Shown: positions 7,495 to 15,393, counted from the first letter of the stretch. The stretch: DNA of 64,000 nucleotides from Alkalihalobacillus sp. FSL W8-0930 (GCA_037965595.1 CP150183.1:186001-250000), one strand, 5' to 3'. Program-made: numbers and translations. Notes: a model not told the origin generated them from the letters alone.

Positions 7495-8270
7495 GGCAAT
7501 GGATCGTTCTTTACCAAAAAGAGATGCTTGAGATGGTACGCAATTATAAGATGGTATGGATCCCCATTGTCTTTATCTTACTGGGTGTGATGCAGCCAAT
7601 CAGCTCCTATTTCATGCCTGAGCTGTTAGATACCTTTGGGGGACTGCCGGAGGGAACGGTTCTTGAGATGCCGACTCCCACTAGTGCAGAAGTATTTATC
7701 CAAGTGGTATCAAACTATGGCCTTCTCGGTGTTCTCATTCTGGTCTTAAGTGCGATGGGTGTGGTTTCTGCTGAGAAACAGTCGGGGGTTGCAGCCATTG
7801 TTATGATCAAACCCGTTTCCTATACATCTTATATCTTGTCCAAGTGGGCAGGGCTTGTGACGATCACGTTGGTTTCGTTATTCATTGGATCGATTGCTTC
7901 TTGGTATTATACAAATCTCCTGATTGAAACCATTCCTTTTAATCAAATGGCACAAAGTGTACTTATCTATAGTTTATGGCTTATCTTTGTTGTGACCATT
8001 ACACTCTTTTTTAGTACAATCATGAAAGGGAACGGAAGTGTTGCGTTTTTAACCGTTATTGTTGTCTTTGCTCTGTCAGCACTCACTTCGTTTATGGGGG
8101 AAAAGATGAGCTGGAGTCCTGCTGCAATGACTGAGCACACAGCGCAGATTTTGATAGGGGCGGAGCTAGGACCCTCTTTCATACCAGCATTTATTATGAC
8201 GCTACTTGTTATGACACTCATTCTATTCTTATCCATTCAACTCCTTAAGAAGAAAGAGCTATTACAATAA
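7491..8270 (+). CDS. yxlG: ABC-2 type permease YxlG
   Basis: 259 residues with about six membrane helices, beginning MRQWIVLYQKEMLEMVRNYKM, the amphipathic N terminus of ABC-2 permeases. MGVVSAEKQSGVAAIVMIKPVSYTSYI is the conserved loop after helix 2. Its start overlaps the yxlF stop by four bases, and it ends the operon before a terminator. Confidence 0.88.
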   Translation: MRQWIVLYQKEMLEMVRNYKMVWIPIVFILLGVMQPISSYFMPELLDTFGGLPEGTVLEMPTPTSAEVFIQVVSNYGLLGVLILVLSAMGVVSAEKQSGVAAIVMIKPVSYTSYILSKWAGLVTITLVSLFIGSIASWYYTNLLIETIPFNQMAQSVLIYSLWLIFVVTITLFFSTIMKGNGSVAFLTVIVVFALSALTSFMGEKMSWSPAAMTEHTAQILIGAELGPSFIPAFIMTLLVMTLILFLSIQLLKKKELLQ

Positions 8271-8286
8271 AAGCACTTCGCGATTT

Positions 8287-8321
8287 AGCTTTTACCCAAT
8301 GGATGGGTAGGAGCTTTTTTA
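8287..8321 (+). terminator. Terminator after yxlG
   Basis: AGCTTTTACCCA pairs with TGGGTAGGAGCT and is followed by TTTTTTA. Confidence 0.78.
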
Positions 8322-8413
8322 TTTGCAGATTGGCATAAGCCTTTATACATTTTGGAAAAGTAGTAAGGAGTCTAGAAGCCTTACCAAAGCAGCTTTAGAA
8401 AAATGTCACTAAA

Positions 8414-8433
8414 ATGACCGTTGCAACGGTCAT
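8414..8433. promoter_or_regulatory. Perfect 20-bp palindrome, probable operator
   Basis: ATGACCGTTG is followed directly by its exact reverse complement CAACGGTCAT. It sits 78 bases before the GTG start of the PTS regulator and just before the cre-like site. It is a likely repressor or activator binding site for the operon. Confidence 0.65.
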
Positions 8434-8438
8434 AAAAC

Positions 8439-8453
8439 AAGGAAGCGTTTTCT
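8439..8453 (+). promoter_or_regulatory. cre-like catabolite repression site
   Basis: AAGGAAGCGTTTTCT differs from the CcpA consensus WTGNAANCGNWNNCW at one position only. A sugar PTS operon is a natural CcpA target. Confidence 0.55.
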
Positions 8454-8491
8454 TTCGAGTCCATTATGATGAATACAAGGGAGGCGTGACT

Positions 8492-9985
8492 GTGAGTACA
8501 AAAGATAACCGCGAACAAGATCTGATCTTGTTCTTGTCTAAAAGCCAGGGTTACGTAACCTCAGAGGAGCTAGTAAAAGCACTCGATGTTTCTCAAAAAA
8601 CTGTGTACCGGTTAATTAAGAAAATTAATGATGAATATCGGGATCACCCTTTAATTCTTTCAGAGAGAGGGAGAGGATATACACTCGATTATGAGACATT
8701 CATCAGTTATAAGAAAAGCAAGACAAGCGATAAAGGCAGCCAGATTACTCCCAGTGAGCGCCGCAGTCGTGTAATGGAGGAGTTGTTGCTTTCATCTCCT
8801 AAACCGATTCCAATCTATGATTTGTTTAGTGATTATTATATTGGAGATTCTGTCATTTCAAATGACGAACAGGTGATGAGTGAGGAGCTTAAAGCTTTTA
8901 ACGTAACGCTTGAACGAAAAGACCGGAAGCTCGCCGTACTGGGTGAGGAAGCGGATATTCGAAAAGCGATTAAACAGACAAATCCAATCTTCCATACGAT
9001 TGACCTTGACGATCTGAAGAGTAATGAAGAACTTCACTTTAACAAATACGATGTGCTGTTTATCTTAGGTCAGCTAAGAACGATTGAAAAGGAATTGGAT
9101 ATTACCATCCCTTATCCGTATAACGTAAACATTTTCTCCCATGTGTACATTCTCTTAAGTCGTTCTAGAAAGGCACCTGCACTATTTTTCAGTGATAAGG
9201 TTTCTGATATTGAAAAGGAGAATATGAGAGGAGATGCCATTCTTTATCCGGTAGCAAGAGACGTTGTTCATAACATCGAGATTTACTTGAACAGCTCATT
9301 GCCAGAGATTGAGATCTACTTTTTGTATCAATATCTTGTTTCCTCAAGGATGCAGGGCTCCCTTGCCATTACCTCAACCTTTTCACCAAATGTGGTAGAG
9401 GTTACGCAAGCGTATGTTGATGGAATGAGCGAATACCTTGGAATTGACATTGAAAGCCAATCCATCTTTATCGACTTAGCAAATCACATCAAACCGATGC
9501 TGAACCGATTGGATTACAAAATCCGAGTAAAAAACGGTTTGTTAAAGCAAATTAAAGTGACGTATGAAGACGTGTTTAAAGGCGTGACAGATGTCTCAGC
9601 ATTCGTTAGCAGACGGTTTGGATTACCTGAGATTAACGAAGATGAGAATGCATTTATTACCCTTTACTTTGCAAAAGTGATTGTCACGGGGCAGCATCAA
9701 CGACCCATTAAAACGCTGATTATGTGTACAACTGGTATCGGAACCTCAGAATTGTTAAAAGCAAAGGTGGCTCGTACGTTTCCAGAGCTCGACATTGTTG
9801 GACTTGTGGGCTCTCACGATATGCAATTAGTGAAGGAAACGTATCCCGATGCGGAATTAATTCTGAGTACCATTCGAATCAAAGAGGATGTGCAGATTCA
9901 CCAGCTACTTGTTAGTGCGATGTTTACGTTTGATGATCAGAAGCGACTTCAAAGTAAGATTGAGGCGATCTATCATGAGTCGTAA
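8492..9985 (+). CDS. PRD-containing PTS-controlled transcription activator (LicR/MtlR type, lacking its EIIA domain)
   Basis: 497 residues from GTG 8492, preferred because AAGGGAGG at 8477-8484 lies 7 bases upstream; an ATG at 8414 lies inside a palindrome. An HTH_11-type helix-turn-helix (residues about 1-65, VTSEELVKALDVSQKTVYRLIKKI) is followed by Mga-like and two PRD domains. A GatB-type EIIB domain with CTTGIGTSELL is at about residue 410. Relatives of the LicR/MtlR class end in an EIIA domain. Here that domain is a separate gene overlapping this one by 11 bases. It probably senses sugar flux through phosphorylation and activates the downstream PTS operon. Confidence 0.85.
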   Translation: MSTKDNREQDLILFLSKSQGYVTSEELVKALDVSQKTVYRLIKKINDEYRDHPLILSERGRGYTLDYETFISYKKSKTSDKGSQITPSERRSRVMEELLLSSPKPIPIYDLFSDYYIGDSVISNDEQVMSEELKAFNVTLERKDRKLAVLGEEADIRKAIKQTNPIFHTIDLDDLKSNEELHFNKYDVLFILGQLRTIEKELDITIPYPYNVNIFSHVYILLSRSRKAPALFFSDKVSDIEKENMRGDAILYPVARDVVHNIEIYLNSSLPEIEIYFLYQYLVSSRMQGSLAITSTFSPNVVEVTQAYVDGMSEYLGIDIESQSIFIDLANHIKPMLNRLDYKIRVKNGLLKQIKVTYEDVFKGVTDVSAFVSRRFGLPEINEDENAFITLYFAKVIVTGQHQRPIKTLIMCTTGIGTSELLKAKVARTFPELDIVGLVGSHDMQLVKETYPDAELILSTIRIKEDVQIHQLLVSAMFTFDDQKRLQSKIEAIYHES

Positions 9986-10406
9986 TCTTACCATTCGCAC
10001 ATATGTCGATTGTACGTTGAATAGTCGTGGCGAGGTATTTAGCTTTATTGCTGATCTTGTAAGTGAGACATCCAATGGTGTCAAACAGGTTATTAAGCAG
10101 TTAGAACAAAGAGAAGAGCTCGGTAGCACGATGATTGCTGAACATGTTTTGCTTCCACACATTGAAAGTCCTTACGTGAGGAAGAGTGAAATCATCTTCA
10201 TCCGCTTAGCCGAGCCGATACAGAATTGGGACGAGACAACAAAAGACATTCAGTTACTGATTGTCATCTCCCTTGCAGAAAATGAAAGCGTTCAATTAAA
10301 AAAAGACATCGCTGGGTTCACTCGGACCTTGGCCGATGAGGAGTTTGTTCAACAACTCATAACAATGAGCGAGCAGGACATTCTAAAGACAGTTAATCAA
10401 AACTAG
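9975..10406 (+). CDS. Stand-alone PTS EIIA-like (mannitol/fructose type 2) domain protein
   Basis: 143 residues from ATG 9975, 11 bases inside the end of the regulator. ATGs and GTGs further upstream lie within the regulator's EIIB codons. EHVLLPHIESPYVRKSEI carries the phospho-accepting histidine of the type 2 EIIA fold (PHxxS). In LicR/MtlR proteins this domain is fused at the C terminus. Here it appears split off and may act as the partner that passes phosphate to the regulator. A dedicated transport EIIA exists further downstream, which supports a regulatory role. Confidence 0.75.
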   Translation: MSRNLTIRTYVDCTLNSRGEVFSFIADLVSETSNGVKQVIKQLEQREELGSTMIAEHVLLPHIESPYVRKSEIIFIRLAEPIQNWDETTKDIQLLIVISLAENESVQLKKDIAGFTRTLADEEFVQQLITMSEQDILKTVNQN

Positions 10407-10418
10407 GAGGAATTCAAT

Positions 10419-10733
10419 ATGAAAATCGTTGGAGTAGCAGCATGCACAGTAGGGATTGCACACACATATATCGCACAGGAGAAATTAGAGAACGCAGGTA
10501 AGAAGGCGGGACACGAGATTCACATTGAAACGCAGGGCACCATTGGAACTGAAAATGAATTATCGCAGGAACAAATCGATGCAGCAGATATCGTAATTAT
10601 TGCAGCAGACGTGAAGATTGCAGGCAAAGAACGCTTTGAAGGAAAACGCATGATTGAAGTGACAACTGAAATTGCGGTGAAGTCACCAAACAAACTTATC
10701 GCCAAAGCAGCAGAGGTAATCGGGCAGAAATAA
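10419..10733 (+). CDS. PTS fructose-family EIIB component
   Basis: 104 residues, starting MKIVGVAACTVGIAHTYIAQ. Cys9 in ACTVGIAHTY is the phosphorylated residue of fructose-type EIIB proteins. A strong AGGAGG precedes the ATG. It passes phosphate from EIIA (next gene) to the sugar entering through EIIC. In many bacteria these domains are fused in one FruA polypeptide; here they are three genes. Confidence 0.92.
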   Translation: MKIVGVAACTVGIAHTYIAQEKLENAGKKAGHEIHIETQGTIGTENELSQEQIDAADIVIIAADVKIAGKERFEGKRMIEVTTEIAVKSPNKLIAKAAEVIGQK

Positions 10734-10757
10734 CTATTGTGAATGGGAGTGGGAGAC

Positions 10758-11210
10758 ATGCAAGTAAAAGATATTGTCGATGTAAATACGATTAAAACAG
10801 GCTTAGATGTCAAAACAAAGGATGAAGCCATTCGAGCACTTGCCGAGGTTCTTTTAAAGAATGAGTACATCACGGATGTGGACGAATTCCTAAAGGACAT
10901 TTACGAGAGAGAAGCACAAGGACAAACAGGAATTGGAAACTACATTGCGATTCCTCACGGGAACAGCGCAACAGTGAAAAAGATCGGTGTGGCGATTGGT
11001 ATTACAAATGAAGAAATTCCATGGGAAACACTTGATGGCAAAGGGGTAAAAGGAATTATCTTATTCGCTGTTGGCAAAGAGAACGAAGGGGCGCAAACGC
11101 ATCTTAAGTTACTATCCCTGTTTGCACGAAAATTAGGAAACGATGAAGTGATTGAGGCGATGCTTCAGTCAAGCAATGCAGAAGACGTACAAGCGGCTTT
11201 ATGCAATTAA
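10758..11210 (+). CDS. PTS fructose-family EIIA component
   Basis: 150 residues from ATG 10758 (MQVKDIVD), which has GGGAG a few bases upstream; an in-frame ATG at 10743 is possible. Type 2 EIIA with the active histidine in YIAIPHGNS near residue 65, and the C-terminal HLKLLSLFARKLG block. It accepts phosphate from HPr and passes it to EIIB. It is the transport EIIA of the cluster, distinct from the EIIA-like gene beside the regulator. Confidence 0.9.
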   Translation: MQVKDIVDVNTIKTGLDVKTKDEAIRALAEVLLKNEYITDVDEFLKDIYEREAQGQTGIGNYIAIPHGNSATVKKIGVAIGITNEEIPWETLDGKGVKGIILFAVGKENEGAQTHLKLLSLFARKLGNDEVIEAMLQSSNAEDVQAALCN

Positions 11211-11240
11211 CATCTAAGTAACGACCTAGGAGGATAGATC

Positions 11241-12341
11241 ATGGGCCTTATAAAACAGTTAAATCTTAAAGGGCATTTATTGACAGCGATTTCTTATTTA
11301 ATTCCAATCGTCTGTGGAGCGGGTTTCCTTATCGCCATCGGTATGGCATTTGGAGGAACGAGCCAGGGTGAATTAGTTCAGGGACAATTTTCAATTTGGG
11401 ATGCGCTAGCAACGATGGGTGGGGCCGGACTTGGCCTATTACCAGTTGTGATCGCGACGGGAATTTCCTACTCGATTGCTGGAAAGCCGGGTATCGCTCC
11501 TGGATTTATCGTTGGTCTTACGGCTAACGCAATCGGTGCTGGATTTATCGGAGGGATTTTAGGCGGGTATATCGCCGGGTTCTTAGCACTCGCTGTGTTA
11601 AAACGAGTGATTGTTCCGAAATGGGCAAAAGGCTTAATGCCAACTTTAATTGTTCCGTTCATTACATCCATCCTTGGTGGATTAATTATGGTATACATCA
11701 TTGGTGTACCAATCACAGCTCTTACTAATTTATTGACTGGTGCATTAAATGGTCTTGGTTCCTCATCCTTACTAGTATTTGGTGGGATTGTCGGGATTTT
11801 AAGTGGAGTGGACTTTGGTGGTCCAATTAACAAAACCGTCTTTGCCTTTGTTCTGACGATGCAGGCGGAAGGAATTAACGGTCCAATCACAGCCTTACAG
11901 CTTGTAAATACGGCGACACCAATTGGATTTGGACTCGCATACTTTTTAGCTAAAGTGTTTGGTAAAAACATTTACACACCAATGGAAAGAGAAACGTTAA
12001 AGTCTGCGGTTCCAATGGGTGTTGTGAATATCGTTGAAGGGGTTATCCCAATCGTTATGAATGACATCGTTCGTTGTGTTATCGCTGTTGCCATTGGTGG
12101 TGCAGCGGGTGGAGCCACTTCCATGGTTCTTGGAGCCGATGCGACCGTACCATTTGGAGGCGTATTGATGCTACCAACCATGTCTCAGCCTTGGACAGGT
12201 GCTGTAGCCATTTTAGTGAACGTGGTTGTAACAGGTGTTGCGCTAGCACTTATTAAGAAAAATGTCTCTCAAGAAGAGATGGATACACCTAAAGAAGTGG
12301 AAGAAGACGATATTGATTTAGACGACATCAAGATTACCTGA
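11241..12341 (+). CDS. PTS fructose-family EIIC permease
   Basis: 366 residues with nine or so membrane helices. Characteristic segments are LIPIVCGAGFLIAIGMAFGG, GISYSIAGKPGIAPGFIVG and the FGGPINKTVFAF loop of fructose-type EIIC proteins. A charged acidic tail ends the protein. AGGAGG lies 6 bases before the ATG. It is the membrane channel of the split PTS. The epimerase encoded next suggests a ketohexose such as D-allulose (psicose) as substrate, but that is an inference. Confidence 0.9.
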   Translation: MGLIKQLNLKGHLLTAISYLIPIVCGAGFLIAIGMAFGGTSQGELVQGQFSIWDALATMGGAGLGLLPVVIATGISYSIAGKPGIAPGFIVGLTANAIGAGFIGGILGGYIAGFLALAVLKRVIVPKWAKGLMPTLIVPFITSILGGLIMVYIIGVPITALTNLLTGALNGLGSSSLLVFGGIVGILSGVDFGGPINKTVFAFVLTMQAEGINGPITALQLVNTATPIGFGLAYFLAKVFGKNIYTPMERETLKSAVPMGVVNIVEGVIPIVMNDIVRCVIAVAIGGAAGGATSMVLGADATVPFGGVLMLPTMSQPWTGAVAILVNVVVTGVALALIKKNVSQEEMDTPKEVEEDDIDLDDIKIT

Positions 12342-12367
12342 TACGAATTTTTAGGAGGCTACACCAG

Positions 12368-13057
12368 ATGAAAAAAGTTGAATTCTCACCATCACTGATG
12401 ACCATGGATTTAGATAAATTTAAAGAGCAAATTACGTTCTTGAATGATCACGTGGATTCTTATCATATTGATATTATGGACGGACATTATGTACCAAATA
12501 TCACGTTATCCCCTTGGTTTATTGAAGAAGTACGAAAAATAAGCAGCCTGCCGATGTCCGCACACCTTATGGTAACGGACCCGAGCTTCTGGGTGAACCA
12601 GCTAGTTGATCTAAAATGTGAGTGGATCTGCATGCACGCAGAAGTACTAGATGGTCTTGCATTCCGCTTGATTGACCAGATCCATGATGCAGGTCTAAAG
12701 GCAGGAATTGTGTTGAATCCAGAAACACCAATTGAAACCATTTTTCCTTACATTGAGCTCGTTGATAAAATCACAATCATGACTGTAGATCCTGGATTTG
12801 CTGGCCAACGTTTTATTGAAAGTACACTTGATAAGATTGTGGCATTACGTGAATTACGTGAAGAAAAAGGCTATCAGTACGTAATTGAGATGGATGGCTC
12901 CTCAAACCGCAAGTCATTTAAGAAAATTGATGCAGCAGGACCTGACATTTATATTGTTGGACGAAGTGGATTATTCGGATTAGATGACTCCATTGAGAAG
13001 TCATGGAAGATCATGAAGACGGATTATGAAGAAACAACAGGGAAAGCGTTAGTGTAA
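12368..13057 (+). CDS. alsE: Ribulose-phosphate-3-epimerase family, D-allulose-6-phosphate 3-epimerase-like
   Basis: 229 residues, a (beta/alpha)8 epimerase. SPSLMTMDLDKFKEQI, HIDIMDGHYVPNITLSPWF, HLMVTDP, GIVLNPETP, MTVDPGFAGQRFI and the Asp in IEMDGSSN are all conserved and match E. coli AlsE more closely than Rpe. AlsE interconverts D-allulose 6-phosphate and fructose 6-phosphate. It follows the EIIC gene by 26 bases with TAGGAGG, and ends the operon. A pentulose-phosphate or other hexulose-phosphate substrate remains possible. Confidence 0.8.
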   Translation: MKKVEFSPSLMTMDLDKFKEQITFLNDHVDSYHIDIMDGHYVPNITLSPWFIEEVRKISSLPMSAHLMVTDPSFWVNQLVDLKCEWICMHAEVLDGLAFRLIDQIHDAGLKAGIVLNPETPIETIFPYIELVDKITIMTVDPGFAGQRFIESTLDKIVALRELREEKGYQYVIEMDGSSNRKSFKKIDAAGPDIYIVGRSGLFGLDDSIEKSWKIMKTDYEETTGKALV

Positions 13058-13070
13058 GGCAAAGTGGTAT

Positions 13071-13205
13071 AGCCGCTTCGGGAGAATCCCTCCCTTTCCA
13101 CGGGTACGGCCTCAGCCCCTTCCGCGGGAAAAGCGCCGCTACAGTGTCTTCACCACGCACTGTTTCCGTAGGAGTGTCGGGTTCTCCCTTCGCTAGTTTG
13201 ATAAA
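13071..13205 (-). repeat. Dispersed about 130-bp repeat, copy B (inverted)
   Basis: The reverse complement matches copy A (6121-6254) across its length, including GACTCCTA-like CACTCCTA, GTGGTGAAGAC and GCGGAAGGGGCTGAGGCCGT. In both copies, read in the element's own direction, a GATGATTC-type hairpin lies just upstream. It begins 14 bases after the epimerase stop. Confidence 0.85.
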
Positions 13206-13211
13206 CAAAAT

Positions 13212-13252
13212 AAAAAACAGATGATTCAGCAATTGAATCATCTGTTTTTTTG
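13212..13252 (+). terminator. Terminator after the PTS/epimerase operon
   Basis: AAAAAACAGATGATTC pairs with GAATCATCTGTTTTTT around AGCAATT. It can act in both directions. It is related to the hairpin beside copy A. Confidence 0.85.
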
Positions 13253-13255
13253 ACT

Positions 13256-13300
13256 TTATCAATAAAGATTTATCAATAATCATAATATATTTATTGATAA
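13256..13300. promoter_or_regulatory. TTATCAATAA operator cluster
   Basis: TTATCAATAA occurs at 13256-13265 and 13270-13279, and its exact inverse TTATTGATAA at 13291-13300. The last two form a dyad with an 11-base spacer. They precede the DUF2975/XRE operon and are probable binding sites of the XRE repressor. Confidence 0.6.
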
Positions 13301-13357
13301 TCGATAAATAAGGTGATACATTCTTAACAGGTATAAATTGAACGAGGTGAATTCGTT

Positions 13358-13837
13358 ATGAAACGAGAGACTTTATTTTTAAAGGTAGCAATCTTTGTGA
13401 TTGGAAGTCCGATCCTTGCGCTTTGTCTGTTTTGGGTGCCAGGCATTATTGGTGAGAATTCCATTATTCATCATGATCTGAGTTTGTGGAGAGTCCCTAT
13501 GATGATTGGGCTGTACGTGACAGCGATCGCATTTTTTATCGCATTGTATCAGGCTTTTATTCTTTTACGCTTAATTGATCGGGAAGAAGCCTTTTCAGAG
13601 GAATCAGTCGGTGCCCTGCGGGTCATTATGATTTGTGCCATAACCATCAGTGTGTTTTACCTCTTGGTTTCACCCCTGTTATATGCAATGGCGCAGCTTG
13701 AGGATGCACCTGGGTTACTTGCGATTGGACTGGTCATTTTATTTGCTTCCACTGTCATCGCAGGTTTTGCCGCTGTACTTAAAAAGCTTCTGAATCAGGC
13801 AATTGAGATCAAATCAGAAAATGACTTAACGGTTTGA
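13358..13837 (+). CDS. DUF2975 membrane protein (YoaS-like)
   Basis: 159 residues with four membrane helices (about 8-28, 46-68, 88-112, 120-142). The family is defined by its constant pairing with a small XRE regulator, which follows here 10 bases downstream. Function is unknown; one view is that it transmits a membrane signal to the regulator. ACGAGGTGAATTCGTT gives the ribosome binding site before the ATG. Confidence 0.8.
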   Translation: MKRETLFLKVAIFVIGSPILALCLFWVPGIIGENSIIHHDLSLWRVPMMIGLYVTAIAFFIALYQAFILLRLIDREEAFSEESVGALRVIMICAITISVFYLLVSPLLYAMAQLEDAPGLLAIGLVILFASTVIAGFAAVLKKLLNQAIEIKSENDLTV

Positions 13838-13847
13838 GGTGAACAAC

Positions 13848-14057
13848 ATGGCAATTATTATTCATATTGATGTGATGCTCGCTAAGCGGAAGATGAGTGT
13901 AACAGAGCTTACAGAAAAGGTTGGTATCACAATGGCTAATCTTTCTGTCCTGAAGAACGGCAAAGCAAAAGCAATTAGGTTCTCAACACTTGAAGCGATT
14001 TGTGAGGCACTTGATTGTCAGCCCGGAGACATTCTTGAATACAAAAGCGACAAATAA
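13848..14057 (+). CDS. XRE/Cro-family regulator, YozG-like
   Basis: 69 residues from ATG 13848, set by GAGGTG at 13836-13841; an in-frame GTG at 13839 has no site of its own. The whole protein is one helix-turn-helix domain: MSVTELTEKVGITMANLSVLKNGKAKAIRFSTLEAICEAL. The tail CQPGDILEY is typical of this subfamily. It is co-transcribed with the DUF2975 gene and probably autoregulates through the TTATCAATAA sites upstream. Confidence 0.88.
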   Translation: MAIIIHIDVMLAKRKMSVTELTEKVGITMANLSVLKNGKAKAIRFSTLEAICEALDCQPGDILEYKSDK

Positions 14058-14078
14058 TCCAGTGAAGGAGAGAACAAG

Positions 14079-14882
14079 ATGAACGCAACCTTTCAAAAAG
14101 TCGAGAGCCAGATGCTGCAAGGCACACTTCAGCTGACTCGTTTTGGGTTTGAACAAGCGATGTCCTGTTTGTTTCCCGTTGTAATCTTTACTTCTCTTGC
14201 TTTAACACAAGTCATTCCACTTCCACTCTTGCCTCGCTATGACTGGCTGCTTCTAATTTGTTTAGGTATGCAATGGTGGATGGTGCGAAGTGGGCTTGAA
14301 ACAAAGGATGAGCTGAAGGTTATTACAATGTTCCATTTGATTGGGCTAGCTTTAGAAGTATTTAAGGTACATATGGGCTCCTGGACTTATCCAGAGGAAG
14401 GGTTCTTTAAAGTATTGGGTGTTCCTCTTTACAGTGGCTTTATGTATGCAAGTGTCGCGAGTTACCTTTGTCAGGCGTGGAGAAGGCACGATATACAATT
14501 AATCAACTGGCCGACGTTTTGGCTGGTTGTCCCTCTTGCTGCAGGCATTTACTTTAACTTTTTTACACACCATTATTGGCTTGATCTACGTTGGTGGCTA
14601 TCGGGATGTGTCGTGATTTTGTTTTGGAAATCCTGGGTCGCTTACAGAGTAGGGGATTCTGTCTACAAGATGCCGATCTCTCTATCCTTTGTCTTAATTG
14701 GTTTCTTCATCTGGGTAGCAGAGAATATAGCGACCTTTTTTGGCGCATGGCAATATCCAAACCAAACAACTATGTGGAGTTTAGTACATCTTGGTAAAAT
14801 CAGTTCGTGGCTATTGTTAGTCATCGTCAGCTTCTTAATCGTAGCGACCTTAAAGCTCGTTAAACAAAAGCAACCAGAATAA
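14079..14882 (+). CDS. DUF817 family integral membrane protein
   Basis: 267 residues with seven or eight membrane helices and the family blocks FEVFKVHMGSWTYPE-like LEVFKVHMGSWTYPEEG, VPLYSGFMYASVASYLCQAWRR and FVWVAENIATFFGAWQYPNQ. Function is unknown. GAAGGAGAG precedes the ATG. It starts 21 bases after the XRE gene and may be part of that operon. Confidence 0.83.
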   Translation: MNATFQKVESQMLQGTLQLTRFGFEQAMSCLFPVVIFTSLALTQVIPLPLLPRYDWLLLICLGMQWWMVRSGLETKDELKVITMFHLIGLALEVFKVHMGSWTYPEEGFFKVLGVPLYSGFMYASVASYLCQAWRRHDIQLINWPTFWLVVPLAAGIYFNFFTHHYWLDLRWWLSGCVVILFWKSWVAYRVGDSVYKMPISLSFVLIGFFIWVAENIATFFGAWQYPNQTTMWSLVHLGKISSWLLLVIVSFLIVATLKLVKQKQPE

Positions 14883-14955
14883 AACTGGAATGATTTCCTC
14901 TGCATGTGACAAACCAACCCATCAAATACTAAATGTACGAGAGGGGTTGTACACA

Positions 14956-15393
14956 GTGGAGGTTATCACAACTTTGGCAGAGAAACGGCGAGAAAAGCGC
15001 TGGAATTTTGAACGGAAGCTCCTTCAAGAGATCTCATTGAAGGAAATAGAAAAGCAATTTCACGAAACATTTGCGAGCCTCATCCCAACTCAGCATGCGA
15101 AGCGACCTTTTTTAATTGACCCGAGTCTTGATATTGGCATTGATGCTTACTTACTCGGTGCAAACTATAGTCGATTCCTTCAATACGGTGAAAGTGAGCA
15201 ACAAGCAAAGTCTCGTGCGGAGGATGAATTAACGGATCTTTCCTTTGACATGTTTAACCTATTAACATGCTGGGTGCACCAGGGTGAACGGTATGGTGAT
15301 GCATTAGGGATTGCAAGTGACGTCTATGTTGATACGTTATGGCAGCGGGGTTTTCATGCGGGGATGAAACGCTATCGGTTAAAATTACATTAA
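14956..15393 (+). CDS. ybaK: YbaK-like DUF2521 protein
   Basis: 145 residues from GTG 14956, preferred over an ATG at 14890 because the family begins shortly before EKRREKRW and GAGAGGGG lies about 10 bases upstream. FERKLLQEISL, GIDAYLLGANYSRF and WVHQGERYG are conserved in Bacillus relatives. Function is unknown. In B. subtilis it is the gene between rpsI-ybaJ and cwlD, so from here on the order returns to the Bacillus core. Confidence 0.83.
   Translation: MEVITTLAEKRREKRWNFERKLLQEISLKEIEKQFHETFASLIPTQHAKRPFLIDPSLDIGIDAYLLGANYSRFLQYGESEQQAKSRAEDELTDLSFDMFNLLTCWVHQGERYGDALGIASDVYVDTLWQRGFHAGMKRYRLKLH

Noticed and set aside
8414-8491. ATG 8414 as start of the PTS regulator
   Set aside because: It lies inside a perfect palindrome, is followed by a cre-like site and has no ribosome binding site; GTG 8492 has AAGGGAGG.
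11468-11971. 167-codon minus-strand frame
   Set aside because: Shadow of the EIIC gene; proline-rich and without a start signal.
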